Positions 36,120 to 45,916 of a stretch of DNA of 64,000 nucleotides are shown piece by piece. Position numbers and translations under genes: made by a program. The notes beneath the pieces are model-generated. The model saw nothing but the letters and a program-made list of their open reading frames with translations, was not told where the DNA came from and ran no database searches. This DNA comes from Rheinheimera baltica DSM 14885 (GTDB lineage Bacteria > Pseudomonadota > Gammaproteobacteria > Enterobacterales > Alteromonadaceae). Location: assembly GCF_000425345.1 (NCBI RefSeq), contig NZ_AUDG01000002.1, positions 62,001 through 126,000 on the forward strand, read 5' to 3'. Positions within the stretch are counted from its first letter, which is position 1, and every line of letters begins with the position of its first letter.

Positions 36120-36342
36120 CCAAATTGACTATACAACCTGATTAATAATCAACCTGCAAATTAACTAAAATTGTGACTTAACGAAAAGACACTTTAATAA
36201 AATAAAACAGAAAATAATGACAAATATAATAAAATCAATTATTTATTTAAACGCAGGGCACTATCCAGATTAAAACTTTCACTTGCAGTTTAGTGCGCCT
36301 GCAGTTAACTTGTATAACATCTTAACAAGCAAGAATCTTGAA
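36120..36342. other. AT-rich intergenic region before the histidine leader
   Basis: No gene seen. The first 140 bases are strongly AT-rich (for example runs AATAAAATAAAA and AATATAATAAAA), in contrast to the roughly 48-50 per cent GC of the genes, and may contain the his promoter with an UP-like element. I could not place a convincing -35/-10 pair. Confidence 0.5.
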
Positions 36343-36381
36343 ATGACTTTTGTAACTGTACTACACCATCATAGCGACTAG
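36343..36381 (+). CDS. hisL: his operon leader peptide
   Basis: A short frame of 12 codons reads MTFVTVLHHHSD and stops with TAG. The three consecutive His codons (CAC CAT CAT, 36364-36372) fall just before a possible alternative hairpin region and 54 bases before the terminator at 36435. This is the standard layout of histidine attenuation, although E. coli uses seven His codons. The ribosome site is weak. It starts 156 bases before hisG. Confidence 0.75.
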   Translation: MTFVTVLHHHSD

Positions 36382-36434
36382 CCGTCCGATATTTTCGGAG
36401 GGCTATATTCTGGCGCTCCGGTGGTACAGCAAAC

Positions 36435-36466
36435 AAACCCCGAGCCCAGGCACGGGGTTTTTGTTT
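36435..36466 (+). terminator. his operon attenuator
   Basis: AAACCCCG (36435-36442), loop of ten, CGGGGTTT (36453-36460), then TTGTTT. A strong hairpin that ends 33 bases before hisG. Ribosome stalling at the His codons of the leader would be expected to favour a competing hairpin and let transcription continue. The competing helix was not resolved by eye. Confidence 0.8.
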
Positions 36467-36498
36467 ATTACGCTTTATAAATTTATTGGGAGACAAGT

Positions 36499-37407
36499 AT
36501 GAGTCCAGCAACAGAATCAAAACGCTTACGCATCGCCATGCAAAAATCAGGACGCTTGTCGGTCGACTCACAAGCACTGTTTGCCAGCTGCGGATTAAAA
36601 ATAAACCTGCGCGAGCAACGCCTTATTGCGCATGTCGAAAACATGGATATCGATATTTTACGGGTGCGTGATGACGACATTCCTGGCCTGGTAATGGATG
36701 GCGTATGTGACTTAGGTATTGTTGGTGAAAACGTACTGGAAGAAGAATCCTTGCAGCGCAAAATGGACAACGATAGTTTTGATTACACCGTACTCAAACG
36801 TTTAGATTTCGGCGGCTGCCGTTTGTCTATTGCAGTGCCACAAGAAGAAGATTATACCGGCGTTGCCTCGTTAGACGGTAAAACCATTGCTACCACCTAC
36901 CCGCGTTTACTGGCGCGTTATTTAAAAGAGCAAGGTGTTAATGCCCGTATTGTTAATTTAAAAGGCTCGGTAGAAGTGGCCCCACGTGCAGGTTTGGCCG
37001 ATGCGATTTGCGATTTGGTCTCCACCGGTGCCACTTTAGAAGCAAACGGTTTAAAAGAAGTGGATGTTATATACCGAAGCAAAGCCGTACTGATTCAACG
37101 AAAAGGGCTTACCGACAGTAAACAACTACAACTGATTAATAAACTGATGCCGCGCATTAATGGTGTTATGCAGGCAAATGAAAGCAAGTACATTATGCTG
37201 CATGCCCCGCGCGCCCGTTTAGATGAAGTTATTGCGCTGTTACCCGGTGCAGAAAACCCAACGATGCTGCCGCTAGCCGGTAACGATGCCATGGTGGCAA
37301 TACATGTGGTGAGTAGTGAAACCTTGTTTTGGGAAACCATGGAGCAGTTAAAAGCGCTTGGCGCCAGCTCCATTCTGGTTCTGCCAATAGAAAAGATGAT
37401 GGAGTAA
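36499..37407 (+). CDS. hisG: ATP phosphoribosyltransferase HisG (long form)
   Basis: First step of histidine synthesis: ATP + PRPP to phosphoribosyl-ATP. 302 residues, the long form with a C-terminal ACT-like regulatory domain (about 225-300) that mediates His feedback and removes the need for HisZ. Motifs: [11 protein letters not shown] at the N-terminus, [12 protein letters not shown], and [17 protein letters not shown], the PRPP-binding loop region. GGGAGA precedes the ATG. The next gene, hisD, starts two bases after its stop. Confidence 0.96.
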   Translation: MSPATESKRLRIAMQKSGRLSVDSQALFASCGLKINLREQRLIAHVENMDIDILRVRDDDIPGLVMDGVCDLGIVGENVLEEESLQRKMDNDSFDYTVLKRLDFGGCRLSIAVPQEEDYTGVASLDGKTIATTYPRLLARYLKEQGVNARIVNLKGSVEVAPRAGLADAICDLVSTGATLEANGLKEVDVIYRSKAVLIQRKGLTDSKQLQLINKLMPRINGVMQANESKYIMLHAPRARLDEVIALLPGAENPTMLPLAGNDAMVAIHVVSSETLFWETMEQLKALGASSILVLPIEKMME

Positions 37408-37409
37408 CT

Positions 37410-38753
37410 ATGACCAGTAAACCTGAGCAGGCGGCCAGGGTAATTAACTGGGCACAATTGTCAGCGCCAGCACAACAAGCTGCGCTGGCACGGCCTGACC
37501 TTGCCGATTCTGCAGCGCTAAGCGGCCAGGTAGCCGCCATTATCAACACCGTACGCCAGCAAGGTGACGCCGCGCTACGTGCTTACAGCACACAATTTGA
37601 TGGTCTGGATAACAACCCATTAGTGTTAAGCCACGAGGTAAAACAGGCCCAGCTCAGCAAGCTATTGCCAGAGCGTAAAGCGGCCATTGAATTGGCGTAT
37701 GACAATATTCGTAAATTTCATGCTGCGCAGTTGCCACGTGATATTGAGGTAGAAACCAGTATTGGCGTTGTATGCCAGCTTAAAAGCCGCGCTATTGCTG
37801 CTGTCGGCTTGTATATTCCTGGCGGCAGTGCGCCATTACCTTCAACGGTGCTAATGCTGGGTGTGCCTGCGCAATTAGCCGGTTGTGGCCGTATTGTGCT
37901 GGTTACACCACCCGGTAAGCCGAAAGCTGGCGATATCGCGCCAGAAATTTTGTATGCGGCTGAGCTTTGTGGCATTAGCGAAATTTATACTATCGGTGGT
38001 GCGCAAGCCATCGCTGCACTGGCTTATGGCACTGCAACCATTGGCAAAGTGGATAAAATTTATGGCCCCGGCAACCGTTTTGTAACCGAAGCCAAACAGC
38101 AGGTTAGCCAGGATGCTAAAGGCGCGATGATTGATATGCCTGCAGGCCCGTCTGAAGTGCTGGTTTTGGCTGACGACAGCTCCAACCCGGCCTTTGTGGC
38201 AGCTGATTTGTTATCACAAGCCGAGCACGGCCCTGACTCGCAGGTTATCTTAGTGAGCGACAGTGCAGCATTAATTAATGCTGTACAGCAAGAAGTGGCC
38301 ACACAATTAGCGCAGTTACCCCGCCAGGACATTGCTGCAGCGGCACTTAGCCATAGTCGCTATATTTTAACCACTGACCTGGCGCAAGCCGTTACCGTGA
38401 CAAACGCTTATGCGCCCGAGCATTTAATTGTGCAAACCGCTTGTGATGATGAATTGACGGAGCAGTTTACCAGTGCAGCCAGCATCTTTGTTGGCAAGTG
38501 GACGCCTGAGTCAGCCGGTGACTACGCCAGCGGTACCAACCATGTGCTACCCACTTATGGTTATAGCAACACGGTATCAAGTTTGTCACTAACCGACTTT
38601 TACCGCCGTTTCACGGTACAAAAACTGTCGGCACAGGGCATGCGAAATATTGGCCCGGCCATCGTTACGCTGGCAGAAGCAGAAAGCCTGGAAGCACACG
38701 CCAACGCGGTACGTTTGCGCCTGGCAGAACTAAACACCATTAATCAGGGTTGA
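37410..38753 (+). CDS. hisD: Histidinol dehydrogenase HisD
   Basis: Zn-dependent NAD enzyme, histidinol to histidine (last two steps). 447 residues from ATG 37410, behind GGAG; a longer reading frame from 37329 overlaps hisG and is not used. Signature PAGPSEVLVLAD, the catalytic region AEHLIVQT, and GTNHVLPT are all present. Length fits the family (about 430-450). Confidence 0.96.
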   Translation: MTSKPEQAARVINWAQLSAPAQQAALARPDLADSAALSGQVAAIINTVRQQGDAALRAYSTQFDGLDNNPLVLSHEVKQAQLSKLLPERKAAIELAYDNIRKFHAAQLPRDIEVETSIGVVCQLKSRAIAAVGLYIPGGSAPLPSTVLMLGVPAQLAGCGRIVLVTPPGKPKAGDIAPEILYAAELCGISEIYTIGGAQAIAALAYGTATIGKVDKIYGPGNRFVTEAKQQVSQDAKGAMIDMPAGPSEVLVLADDSSNPAFVAADLLSQAEHGPDSQVILVSDSAALINAVQQEVATQLAQLPRQDIAAAALSHSRYILTTDLAQAVTVTNAYAPEHLIVQTACDDELTEQFTSAASIFVGKWTPESAGDYASGTNHVLPTYGYSNTVSSLSLTDFYRRFTVQKLSAQGMRNIGPAIVTLAEAESLEAHANAVRLRLAELNTINQG

Positions 38754-38761
38754 GGTAAAAG

Positions 38762-39877
38762 ATGTCGGACAAAAACCCCACAGGCGTCAATCAGCTGGCC
38801 AGGCAACTGGTTAAAGATCTGGTGCCTTACGCTTCAGCCCGCAGCAGCATGAGCGGCGGTGCAGTTTGGCTTAACGCCAATGAAAACGCGTTGGCTCCAG
38901 CCTACCAGCTGGATGGCACTTTTAACCGCTACCCGTCTTGCCAGCCAAAAGCCGTGATCAATGCTTATGCCGCCTATGCCGGTGTCGCCCCCGAGCAAGT
39001 GCTCGTCAGCCGCGGCGCTGACGAAGGTATAGAGCTTTTAATTCGTAGCTTTTGTGAGCCCCGGCAGGACCGCATTACCATTTGCCCGCCGACTTATGGC
39101 ATGTATGCCATTAGTGCCGAAAGCAACCAGACAGCGGTTGACAAAGTATTACTGCTACAAGGTGAGCAACTTGATTTGCCGGGCATTTATGCCACCAAGC
39201 CTAAACTGGTATTTATCTGTAGCCCGAATAACCCAACCGGCGATTTGATCCCGCAAGCGCAGATTATTGCGGTACTTGAGCACTTTGCCGGCAAGGCGTT
39301 AGTGGTAGTAGATGAAGCCTACATTGAATTTGCCCCACACGCCTCAGTGGTGAATTTACTGAGCAGATACCCGCATTTGGTAATACTGCGCACGCTGTCT
39401 AAAGCCTTTGGTTTAGCGGGCTTACGCTGTGGTTTCACCCTGGCGGCGCCGGAAATAATTAACGCACTGAAAAAGATGATAGCGCCCTATCCCATCGCCG
39501 AGCCGGTGGCACAAATTGCGGCTCAGGCTCTGTCAGATAAAGGCATCGTACAAATGCAACACAGTGTGGCGACAATCAATCAACTACGTGACGACTTTAT
39601 CGCTTTTGCCAGTGCGCAAAGCGGCGTGAGAAAAGTCTGGCCCAGCAATGCCAACTATGTGCTGTTGCAGGTAGACAATGCTGCAGATTGCGTTGGCGCT
39701 CTGGTAAAAGACGACATTCTTATTCGCAATCAATCCAGCCAACTTGGTTTGTCTGAAGTGGTACGGGTATCCATTGGCACCCCAGATGAAATGCAACGCT
39801 TACAGCAGGCGATGCAGCAGTATTTTACTAATAGCTTAAACACCGAGAGTTTAAAAACAGAGGGAGTAAACGCATGA
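38762..39877 (+). CDS. hisC: Histidinol-phosphate aminotransferase HisC
   Basis: PLP-dependent transaminase of imidazole acetol phosphate, 371 residues. The PLP lysine is K214 in [13 protein letters not shown] (the same number as in E. coli). Also seen: [25 protein letters not shown] and VVDEAYIEF. It overlaps hisB by four bases (ATGA). The last ten residues, [12 protein letters not shown], are a polar extension. Confidence 0.96.
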   Translation: MSDKNPTGVNQLARQLVKDLVPYASARSSMSGGAVWLNANENALAPAYQLDGTFNRYPSCQPKAVINAYAAYAGVAPEQVLVSRGADEGIELLIRSFCEPRQDRITICPPTYGMYAISAESNQTAVDKVLLLQGEQLDLPGIYATKPKLVFICSPNNPTGDLIPQAQIIAVLEHFAGKALVVVDEAYIEFAPHASVVNLLSRYPHLVILRTLSKAFGLAGLRCGFTLAAPEIINALKKMIAPYPIAEPVAQIAAQALSDKGIVQMQHSVATINQLRDDFIAFASAQSGVRKVWPSNANYVLLQVDNAADCVGALVKDDILIRNQSSQLGLSEVVRVSIGTPDEMQRLQQAMQQYFTNSLNTESLKTEGVNA

Positions 39878-40944
39878 GTGGCCAGCCTATATTATTTATC
39901 GACCGCGACGGCACCATGGTAGAAGAGCCCCCCATTGACAAGCAGCTCGACAGCCTGGAAAAGCTGGCTTATGAACCTGGCCTGGTGCCGGCGCTTTTAA
40001 AGCTGCAAGCAGCGGGTTACCGCCTGGTCATGGTCACTAATCAGGATGGTTTGGGCACCGACAGCTTCCCACGCAACACCTTTGATGCGCCGCAAGACAA
40101 AATGATGCAGTTACTCACCTCACAAGGTATTCAGTTTGATGATGTATTGATTTGTCCACACTTTGACGAAGATAACTGCAGTTGCCGTAAACCCAAACTT
40201 GGGCTGGTAAAAGACTACCTGCAACAAGGCAAAATCGACTTTACCAACTCTTATGTTATTGGCGATCGTGCGACTGATGTACAACTGGCAGAAAACATGG
40301 GATTACCGTCGTTTCAGTACAACCGCGAAACCCTGGGCTGGAGCGAGATTACTAAACAACTGCTAAGCCGTGGCCGTAAAGCTACCGTGCGTCGCACTAC
40401 CCGAGAAACAGACATTGAGATCAGTGTTGATCTGGACAGCAGTGGCAATAACTTTTTTGGCACCGGCGTTGGTTTTTTCGACCACATGCTGGAGCAAATT
40501 GCCACCCACGGCGGTTTTTCACTGCAGGTAAAAGTGACTGGCGATTACCACATTGACGATCACCACAGTGTGGAAGACACAGCATTGGCACTGGGCCAGG
40601 CGTTAAAGCAGGCACTGGGCAATAAACGTGGCATTAACCGCTTTGGCTTTGTTTTACCCATGGATGAATGCCGCGCTGAATGTGTGCTGGATTTATCCGG
40701 CAGACCATTGTTTGTGTTTAACGGTGAGCTGGGTGATGGTGCCGTAGGTGGGTTAACGCTGGAGATGGTGCCTCACTTTTTCCGCTCATTAAGTGATGCC
40801 ATGCTGATGACACTGCACTTAAGCATTACCGAGGGTAATAAACATCACAAGGTAGAGGGTCTGTTTAAAGCCTTTGGCCGCGCGCTACGCCAGGCGATAA
40901 CGGTTTCGGGCGAGGCTCTGCCAAGCTCTAAAGGGGTGTTGTAA
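39874..40944 (+). CDS. hisB: Bifunctional histidinol-phosphatase/imidazoleglycerol-phosphate dehydratase HisB
   Basis: Fused enzyme for two non-consecutive steps. N-terminal HAD phosphatase (about 1-165): D10 and D12 in FIDRDGT, plus zinc-loop residues in [16 protein letters not shown]-terminal dehydratase (about 168-356): [15 protein letters not shown] and [14 protein letters not shown] with Mn-binding His and Glu. 356 residues, as E. coli HisB (355). Overlaps both hisC and hisH. Confidence 0.96.
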   Translation: MSGQPILFIDRDGTMVEEPPIDKQLDSLEKLAYEPGLVPALLKLQAAGYRLVMVTNQDGLGTDSFPRNTFDAPQDKMMQLLTSQGIQFDDVLICPHFDEDNCSCRKPKLGLVKDYLQQGKIDFTNSYVIGDRATDVQLAENMGLPSFQYNRETLGWSEITKQLLSRGRKATVRRTTRETDIEISVDLDSSGNNFFGTGVGFFDHMLEQIATHGGFSLQVKVTGDYHIDDHHSVEDTALALGQALKQALGNKRGINRFGFVLPMDECRAECVLDLSGRPLFVFNGELGDGAVGGLTLEMVPHFFRSLSDAMLMTLHLSITEGNKHHKVEGLFKAFGRALRQAITVSGEALPSSKGVL

Positions 40945-41540
40945 TGAGTAAGCTGGTTATTGTTGATACCGGCTGTGCCAATATCAGCTCTGTGTATTTT
41001 GCCTTTAAACGCTTAGGGGTAGATGCATGCATAAGCCGCGAAGCAGGCGTTATTAAAGCCGCAGACAAAGTACTGCTGCCCGGCGTTGGTACTGCCCATA
41101 ATGCGATGGCAAAGCTACAGCAGGCAGAACTTGTCGACACCTTGCAAAGCCTACAGCAACCGCTGCTGGGTATTTGTTTAGGCATGCAAATGCTTACCAG
41201 TCACAGCATGGAAGGTGATGTGCCCTGCTTAAACCTGATACCAGGCGAAGTATTGCCGATGCAAAGCGCGGGCTTGCGCTTACCGCATATGGGTTGGAAT
41301 ACGCTACACAGCATCAGTGACCACCCATTAATGCAGGGTTTTACTGGCAGAGACTATCTGTATTTTGTACATAGCTTTGCTGTTGCACCAAGCAGCTACA
41401 GCCTGGCGCAATGCCACTATGGTAGTGATTTTGCTGCTGTGATTGGCAAAGACAACGTAGCCGGCGCCCAGTTTCACCCCGAGCGTTCAGGCAAAACCGG
41501 CGCGCGTTTATTACAAAATTTTCTGGAGTGGCAGCTATGA
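40944..41540 (+). CDS. hisH: Imidazole glycerol phosphate synthase glutaminase HisH
   Basis: Class I glutaminase that supplies ammonia to HisF. 198 residues; triad C78 in GICLGMQ, H178 and E180 in [10 protein letters not shown]. The ATG shares a base with the hisB stop (TAATG) and its stop overlaps hisA (ATGA). Confidence 0.95.
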   Translation: MSKLVIVDTGCANISSVYFAFKRLGVDACISREAGVIKAADKVLLPGVGTAHNAMAKLQQAELVDTLQSLQQPLLGICLGMQMLTSHSMEGDVPCLNLIPGEVLPMQSAGLRLPHMGWNTLHSISDHPLMQGFTGRDYLYFVHSFAVAPSSYSLAQCHYGSDFAAVIGKDNVAGAQFHPERSGKTGARLLQNFLEWQL

Positions 41541-42274
41541 TTATCCCCGCCATTGATTTGATTGACGGCAATGTAGTTCGGTTATATCAGGGCCGTTACG
41601 ACAATACCACGCAATATGATTTCAGCCCGCTTAGCCTGCGTAATCAATATGCCCGGGCCGGCGCCGATTGGTTACATATTGTCGACCTATCTGGCGCCAA
41701 AGATGCCACTAAGCGTCAGTTAGCGTTGCTGACAGAGCTGATGACAGCGTCACCACTGCATATCCAAGTAGGTGGCGGTGTGCGAAACGAGCAAGACGTT
41801 ATTAATTTGCTCGACGCCGGTGCCGGCCGTGTAGTAATTGGCAGTTTAGCCATTCGCCAAAGCGAGCTGGTGCAAGGCTGGGTGCGCAAGTACGGCGGTG
41901 ACCATATTGTGTTAGCGTTGGATGTAGCAATAAATGAAAAAGGTGAAAAAACCCTGCCCTCACATGGCTGGATTGAGCAGTCGAATATTACCTTAGAGCA
42001 GGTGCTTGATGGCTATATTGACGCAGGCGCTAAGCATGTACTGTGCACCGACATAAGTAAAGACGGCACCTTAACGGGTTCCAATGTACAGCTATACAAA
42101 GAGTTAGCAGCTAAATACCCACAAATTCAGTGGCAGGCTTCTGGCGGCATTGGCAAGCTGGATGATATCCGCGCCTTAATAGGCAGCGGCGTCGCCGGAG
42201 TTATTTTAGGCCGCTCATTGCTTGAAGGTAAGTTCACCCTTGAGGAGGCCATAGCATGCTGGCAAAACGGTTAA
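41537..42274 (+). CDS. hisA: ProFAR isomerase HisA
   Basis: (beta/alpha)8 barrel isomerase acting on ProFAR. 245 residues from ATG 41537 (GGAG upstream). Motifs [37 protein letters not shown] and [10 protein letters not shown]. Overlaps hisF by 19 bases, so the two are coupled. Confidence 0.95.
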   Translation: MIIPAIDLIDGNVVRLYQGRYDNTTQYDFSPLSLRNQYARAGADWLHIVDLSGAKDATKRQLALLTELMTASPLHIQVGGGVRNEQDVINLLDAGAGRVVIGSLAIRQSELVQGWVRKYGGDHIVLALDVAINEKGEKTLPSHGWIEQSNITLEQVLDGYIDAGAKHVLCTDISKDGTLTGSNVQLYKELAAKYPQIQWQASGGIGKLDDIRALIGSGVAGVILGRSLLEGKFTLEEAIACWQNG

Positions 42275-43029
42275 TCCCTTGTTTAGATGTACGCGATGGC
42301 AAAGTGGTAAAGGGCGTACAGTTTCGTAACCACGAAATCATTGGCGACATAGTGCCATTGGCGCAGCGTTACGCCGAGGCCGGTGCAGATGAACTGGTGT
42401 TTTACGATATCACCGCCTCCAGCGACGGCCGTGTCGTCGATAAAAGCTGGGTGCGCCGCATTGCCGAGGTTATTGATATTCCGTTTTGCGTTGCCGGTGG
42501 GATTAAAAGTGTTGAAGATGCCGGCAAAATACTGGAAATGGGTGCAGATAAAATTTCGGTTAACAGCCCGGCTCTGGCAAGACCCGAACTGATTAACGAG
42601 CTTAACCACAGCTTTGGTCAACAATGTGTGGTTATTGGCATCGACAGCTTTTTTGATGTTGCCTCTGGTCAGTATCAGGTGTATCAGTTTACCGGCGATG
42701 AAAGCCGCACACAGAAAACACAGTGGCTTACCCGCGACTGGGTGGCAGAGGTGTTAAGCCGCGGTGCTGGTGAAATCGTACTTAATTGTATGAACCAGGA
42801 CGGTGTGCGTCAGGGTTATGATATTGCGCAATTAAAAAGCATTCGTGATATTTGTAGCGTGCCGTTAATTGCCAGTGGCGGTGCCGGTACTATGCAGCAC
42901 TTTACTGACGTATTTAGCAAGGCAGATGTTGACGGCGCACTGGCAGCCAGTGTATTTCACAAAGGCATTATTGAAATTGCACAGCTTAAAGCCAAGTTGA
43001 TAGCTGATGGCATCAGCATACGGCCGTAA
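42256..43029 (+). CDS. hisF: Imidazole glycerol phosphate synthase cyclase HisF
   Basis: Barrel subunit that closes the imidazole ring and makes AICAR. 257 residues. D11 in IPCLDVRDG and D130 in VIGIDSFFD are the catalytic pair. GAGGAGG lies before the ATG. Normally hisIE follows immediately; here a 310-base repeat-bearing gap intervenes. Confidence 0.96.
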   Translation: MLAKRLIPCLDVRDGKVVKGVQFRNHEIIGDIVPLAQRYAEAGADELVFYDITASSDGRVVDKSWVRRIAEVIDIPFCVAGGIKSVEDAGKILEMGADKISVNSPALARPELINELNHSFGQQCVVIGIDSFFDVASGQYQVYQFTGDESRTQKTQWLTRDWVAEVLSRGAGEIVLNCMNQDGVRQGYDIAQLKSIRDICSVPLIASGGAGTMQHFTDVFSKADVDGALAASVFHKGIIEIAQLKAKLIADGISIRP

Positions 43030-43064
43030 ATGCAGAAACGGAGCATCGAACACGCAATCACTGC

Positions 43065-43154
43065 GTACATTTTTTCTGCGACACGCCGTGAACCCATCCA
43101 TGGGGGCTCGTCTCAGCCCGTCCAGGGCTTCAACGGTCGCTGAAAAAAGTACAT
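43065..43154 (+). repeat. Palindromic interspersed element, copy A
   Basis: About 90 bases. Outer arms GTACATTTTTTCTGCGAC (43065-43082) and the near reverse complement at 43136-43154. Conserved core ACGCCGTGAACCCATCCATG then GGCTC (43083-43109). Inner hairpin AGCCC-GTCCA-GGGCT (43115-43129). Copies B and C share the core but have different, self-complementary arms and hairpins. Confidence 0.75.
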
Positions 43155-43203
43155 CCGCGCTTGCTTTGCTTGTGCCAGCCGCAAAGCAAATGTCTAATGC
43201 GCC

Positions 43204-43296
43204 GAGGATTAGTTACTAAACAGAGCGTCTGTGGCATGGATGCCACAGAGGAGCCTACAAAGATGTATTTACGGCGTCTCTGTGTAACTAAACCTC
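43204..43296 (-). repeat. Palindromic interspersed element, copy B (inverted)
   Basis: About 93 bases, opposite orientation to copy A and 49 bases from it. Outer arms GAGGATTAGTTAC (43204-43216) and GTAACTAAACCTC (43284-43296), 12 of 13 paired. Core, read on the minus strand, ACGCCGTAAATACATC then GGCTC (43277-43251). Hairpin TGTGGC-ATCCAT-GCCACA on the minus strand (43230-43247). Confidence 0.75.
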
Positions 43297-43339
43297 AGAG
43301 CTTACAACGGTATGGCGCAAAATTATTTAAAGGTTACAT

Positions 43340-43954
43340 ATGAAAAAAGACACACTTACCACCCTAAACTGGCCCGAAACCCAGCTATTACCGGCCATAG
43401 TACAACATGCTATCTCTGGCAAAGTGCTAATGCAGGGCTATATGAACCCCGAGGCGCTTGAGCACACGCTGCAAAGCAACAACGTTACCTTTTTCAGCCG
43501 CAGTAAACAGCGCTTGTGGACTAAAGGCGAAAGCTCTGGCAACACGCTAAAACTAGTTAGTATCGACAACGACTGCGACGCCGACAGCATTTTAGTACTG
43601 GCACTGCCACAAGGCCCTACCTGCCATGTTGGCACCGAAACCTGCTGGCACGACAATAGCGCCAATAGCCCTCAATTGGCTTTTTTATATGACTTGGAGC
43701 AAGTAATTAAAAGCCGCGAAGGCGCAGACCCCAGCAGTAGCTACACCGCCAGTTTATTTGCCAAAGGCGTAAAACGTATTGCTCAAAAAGTGGGTGAAGA
43801 AGGTGTTGAATCTGCGCTTGCCGCGATGGCGGGTGACAGAGAAGAGCTGGCCAACGAAGCGGCCGATCTGATGTTCCACCTGCTGGTACTGCTACGCAGC
43901 CAAAAGCTGGAATTAAACGATGTGATAAAGGTACTGCAGCAGCGTCACAAATAA
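43340..43954 (+). CDS. hisI: Bifunctional phosphoribosyl-AMP cyclohydrolase/phosphoribosyl-ATP pyrophosphatase HisIE
   Basis: Fused enzyme for steps 2 and 3 of the pathway. HisI domain about 1-110 ([40 protein letters not shown], zinc Cys in [12 protein letters not shown]); HisE domain about 115-204 ([13 protein letters not shown] and [13 protein letters not shown]). 204 residues, as E. coli. It is separated from hisF by two palindromic elements, so its expression may differ from that of hisG-F. Confidence 0.96.
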   Translation: MKKDTLTTLNWPETQLLPAIVQHAISGKVLMQGYMNPEALEHTLQSNNVTFFSRSKQRLWTKGESSGNTLKLVSIDNDCDADSILVLALPQGPTCHVGTETCWHDNSANSPQLAFLYDLEQVIKSREGADPSSSYTASLFAKGVKRIAQKVGEEGVESALAAMAGDREELANEAADLMFHLLVLLRSQKLELNDVIKVLQQRHK

Positions 43955-44048
43955 TTTAATGCTGGCAGTTTGTATGTACAGTAATTCACGACAAATATTT
44001 AATGTGTAACTGGCAGCAAACTGTAAAGCAAACTAAACTGTTCGCGAC

Positions 44049-45755
44049 ATGACAACCAAATCGCCACATCTGCATCGTGAGGCAAACCTGATCCAAATGC
44101 TGGACCCATTATCCAGCGATTGGAATAAGGCAATGCCTGAATCTGCTAATACGGTTACCCGTAGGCTTGTTTCTGCACTCGATTTTAGCCGCTTAAATGC
44201 CCTTTTTGAGAGTTTCTTGCAGGTGATGAATGTTCCCATTGCTTTAATTGATTTACAGGGCAAGGTACTTGCTTCTTCTCGTTGGCAACGTGCCTGCATG
44301 CAATTCCACCGCCAAGCAAGCCCAACATTAGGCCGCTGCTTAGAAAGCGACAAAAACTTAGCAGTGCAACTGCAGCAAGGTAAAAATTATTCTATTTATC
44401 GTTGCGGTAATGGCCTGACAGATTGCGCAACCCCTATCATGTTGGAAGGTGAACATATTGCCAACTTGTTTATCGGGCAATTTTTCTTAAATGAACCCAG
44501 CACAGAGCACTTTATCGCGCAGGCCAAAGAGGCGGGCTTTGCACAAGATGACTATATGGCTGCCTTGGCCGAGGTCGCTATTGTAGATGAAAGTAAACTC
44601 CCCGCCATGCTGAATATGCTGGGGCTATTGGCGCTACAAATTACCGAACTTAGCCTGACTAATGACCGCTATCAACGCAGCTTGCAACATACAGAACAAC
44701 AAGTTACACAGCGTACGCAAGAGCTGCAAATGCAAAATCAAATCCTGAGTCAAATTAGTGAAGGTGTCGCACTTAAAACCATCTTACATAATTTGGTTAT
44801 GCAGGTAGAGCAGCTCAACCCTCAAATGATTTGTTCTATTTTACTGTTAGATACCGATGGTGAGACGCTACGTCATGGTGCAGCACCCTCTTTACCTGAC
44901 GCTTACAATGAGGCGCTTGATGGCATAAAGACAGGCGTAGGTGTAGGCTCTTGTGGTACCGCTGCGGTAACAGGCGAAACGGTCATTGTTGACAATATAG
45001 AGACTCACCCTTACTGGCAACCTTATCAGGCACTCGCCGCACTGGCCGATGTAAAAGCCTGCTGGTCACAACCGGTTAAAAATGCTCAGGGTGAAGTACT
45101 GGGCACTTTTGCTATTTATCATAACGAGCCAACAGCGCCATCACCTGAGTTACTCAAACAAATTGTTGCATACGGCAACTTAGCCGAATTAGCCATAAGC
45201 CGCAGTTTAAGTGCCGCTCAAATACGTCAGTTAGCGTTTTATGATGCTTTAACGGGTTTAGCCAACCGCCGCTTGCTGGAAGAACATTTGCTACAGGCCA
45301 TGTCATCCAGCCAGCGCAATCAAAAATACTGCGGCCTGATGTTTATCGATTTGGATAACTTTAAGCCAGTTAATGATTTGTTTGGCCATAAAGTTGGCGA
45401 CACCCTGCTGATAGAAGTGGCTAAGCGCTTAACCACAACCGTTCGCTCAGCAGATACTGTTGCCCGCTTTGGTGGCGACGAATTTATTGTGCTACTACGT
45501 GACATTGATACTGATACCAAGCTTAGCCGGCTCTACATGCAACAAATAGCATTAAAGATTGCTCAAGAACTGTCCCGCCCTTATCCGCTGTCGGATAATC
45601 TGATGCACCAATGCGCTTGCAGTATTGGCCTGGTGTTATTTCAAAACGACAACGATTATGACGAGCTACTCCGCCAAGCTGATAGCGCCATGTATCAAGC
45701 AAAACGCCAGGGGTCGAACCAGCCATGTTGGTATTCCGCTCAAACAGCAGAGTAA
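44049..45755 (+). CDS. PocR-GAF-GGDEF diguanylate cyclase
   Basis: A 568-residue soluble sensor that probably makes cyclic di-GMP. PocR ligand-binding domain about 45-205 (FSRLNALFESFLQVMNVPIALID, C-rich C..GLTDCATPI), a short coiled coil about 210-235, GAF domain about 240-385 (GVGVGSCGTAAVTGETVIVDNI), GGDEF domain about 395-560. Active site GGDEF at 475-479 is intact; RSAD at 466-469, five residues before it, is a product-inhibition I-site. PocR domains sense small organic molecules in other regulators. The ligand here is unknown. Transcribed alone. Confidence 0.9.
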   Translation: MTTKSPHLHREANLIQMLDPLSSDWNKAMPESANTVTRRLVSALDFSRLNALFESFLQVMNVPIALIDLQGKVLASSRWQRACMQFHRQASPTLGRCLESDKNLAVQLQQGKNYSIYRCGNGLTDCATPIMLEGEHIANLFIGQFFLNEPSTEHFIAQAKEAGFAQDDYMAALAEVAIVDESKLPAMLNMLGLLALQITELSLTNDRYQRSLQHTEQQVTQRTQELQMQNQILSQISEGVALKTILHNLVMQVEQLNPQMICSILLLDTDGETLRHGAAPSLPDAYNEALDGIKTGVGVGSCGTAAVTGETVIVDNIETHPYWQPYQALAALADVKACWSQPVKNAQGEVLGTFAIYHNEPTAPSPELLKQIVAYGNLAELAISRSLSAAQIRQLAFYDALTGLANRRLLEEHLLQAMSSSQRNQKYCGLMFIDLDNFKPVNDLFGHKVGDTLLIEVAKRLTTTVRSADTVARFGGDEFIVLLRDIDTDTKLSRLYMQQIALKIAQELSRPYPLSDNLMHQCACSIGLVLFQNDNDYDELLRQADSAMYQAKRQGSNQPCWYSAQTAE

Positions 45756-45916
45756 ATTTGGTGCTGTAATCACTACAGAACGCTTTTTGTCTTTTATTTA
45801 CCCCATTAAAATGTAACAGGCTTTGTCTGTGTATTGACAAGCTATTGCCAGCCAAAGACTATAGCGTGTTAATTACGTATAACATTTCTTACAACACAAA
45901 AATAAAAAGAGTCCTT

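Noticed and set aside
36310..36321. TTGTATAACA-like site in the his leader as an island operator
   Set aside because: Not a palindrome and only a partial match; probably chance in an AT-rich leader.
43007..43343. Short reading frames in the hisF-hisIE gap as genes
   Set aside because: They coincide with palindromic elements, lack ribosome sites, and similar peptide text recurs only because the DNA repeat recurs.
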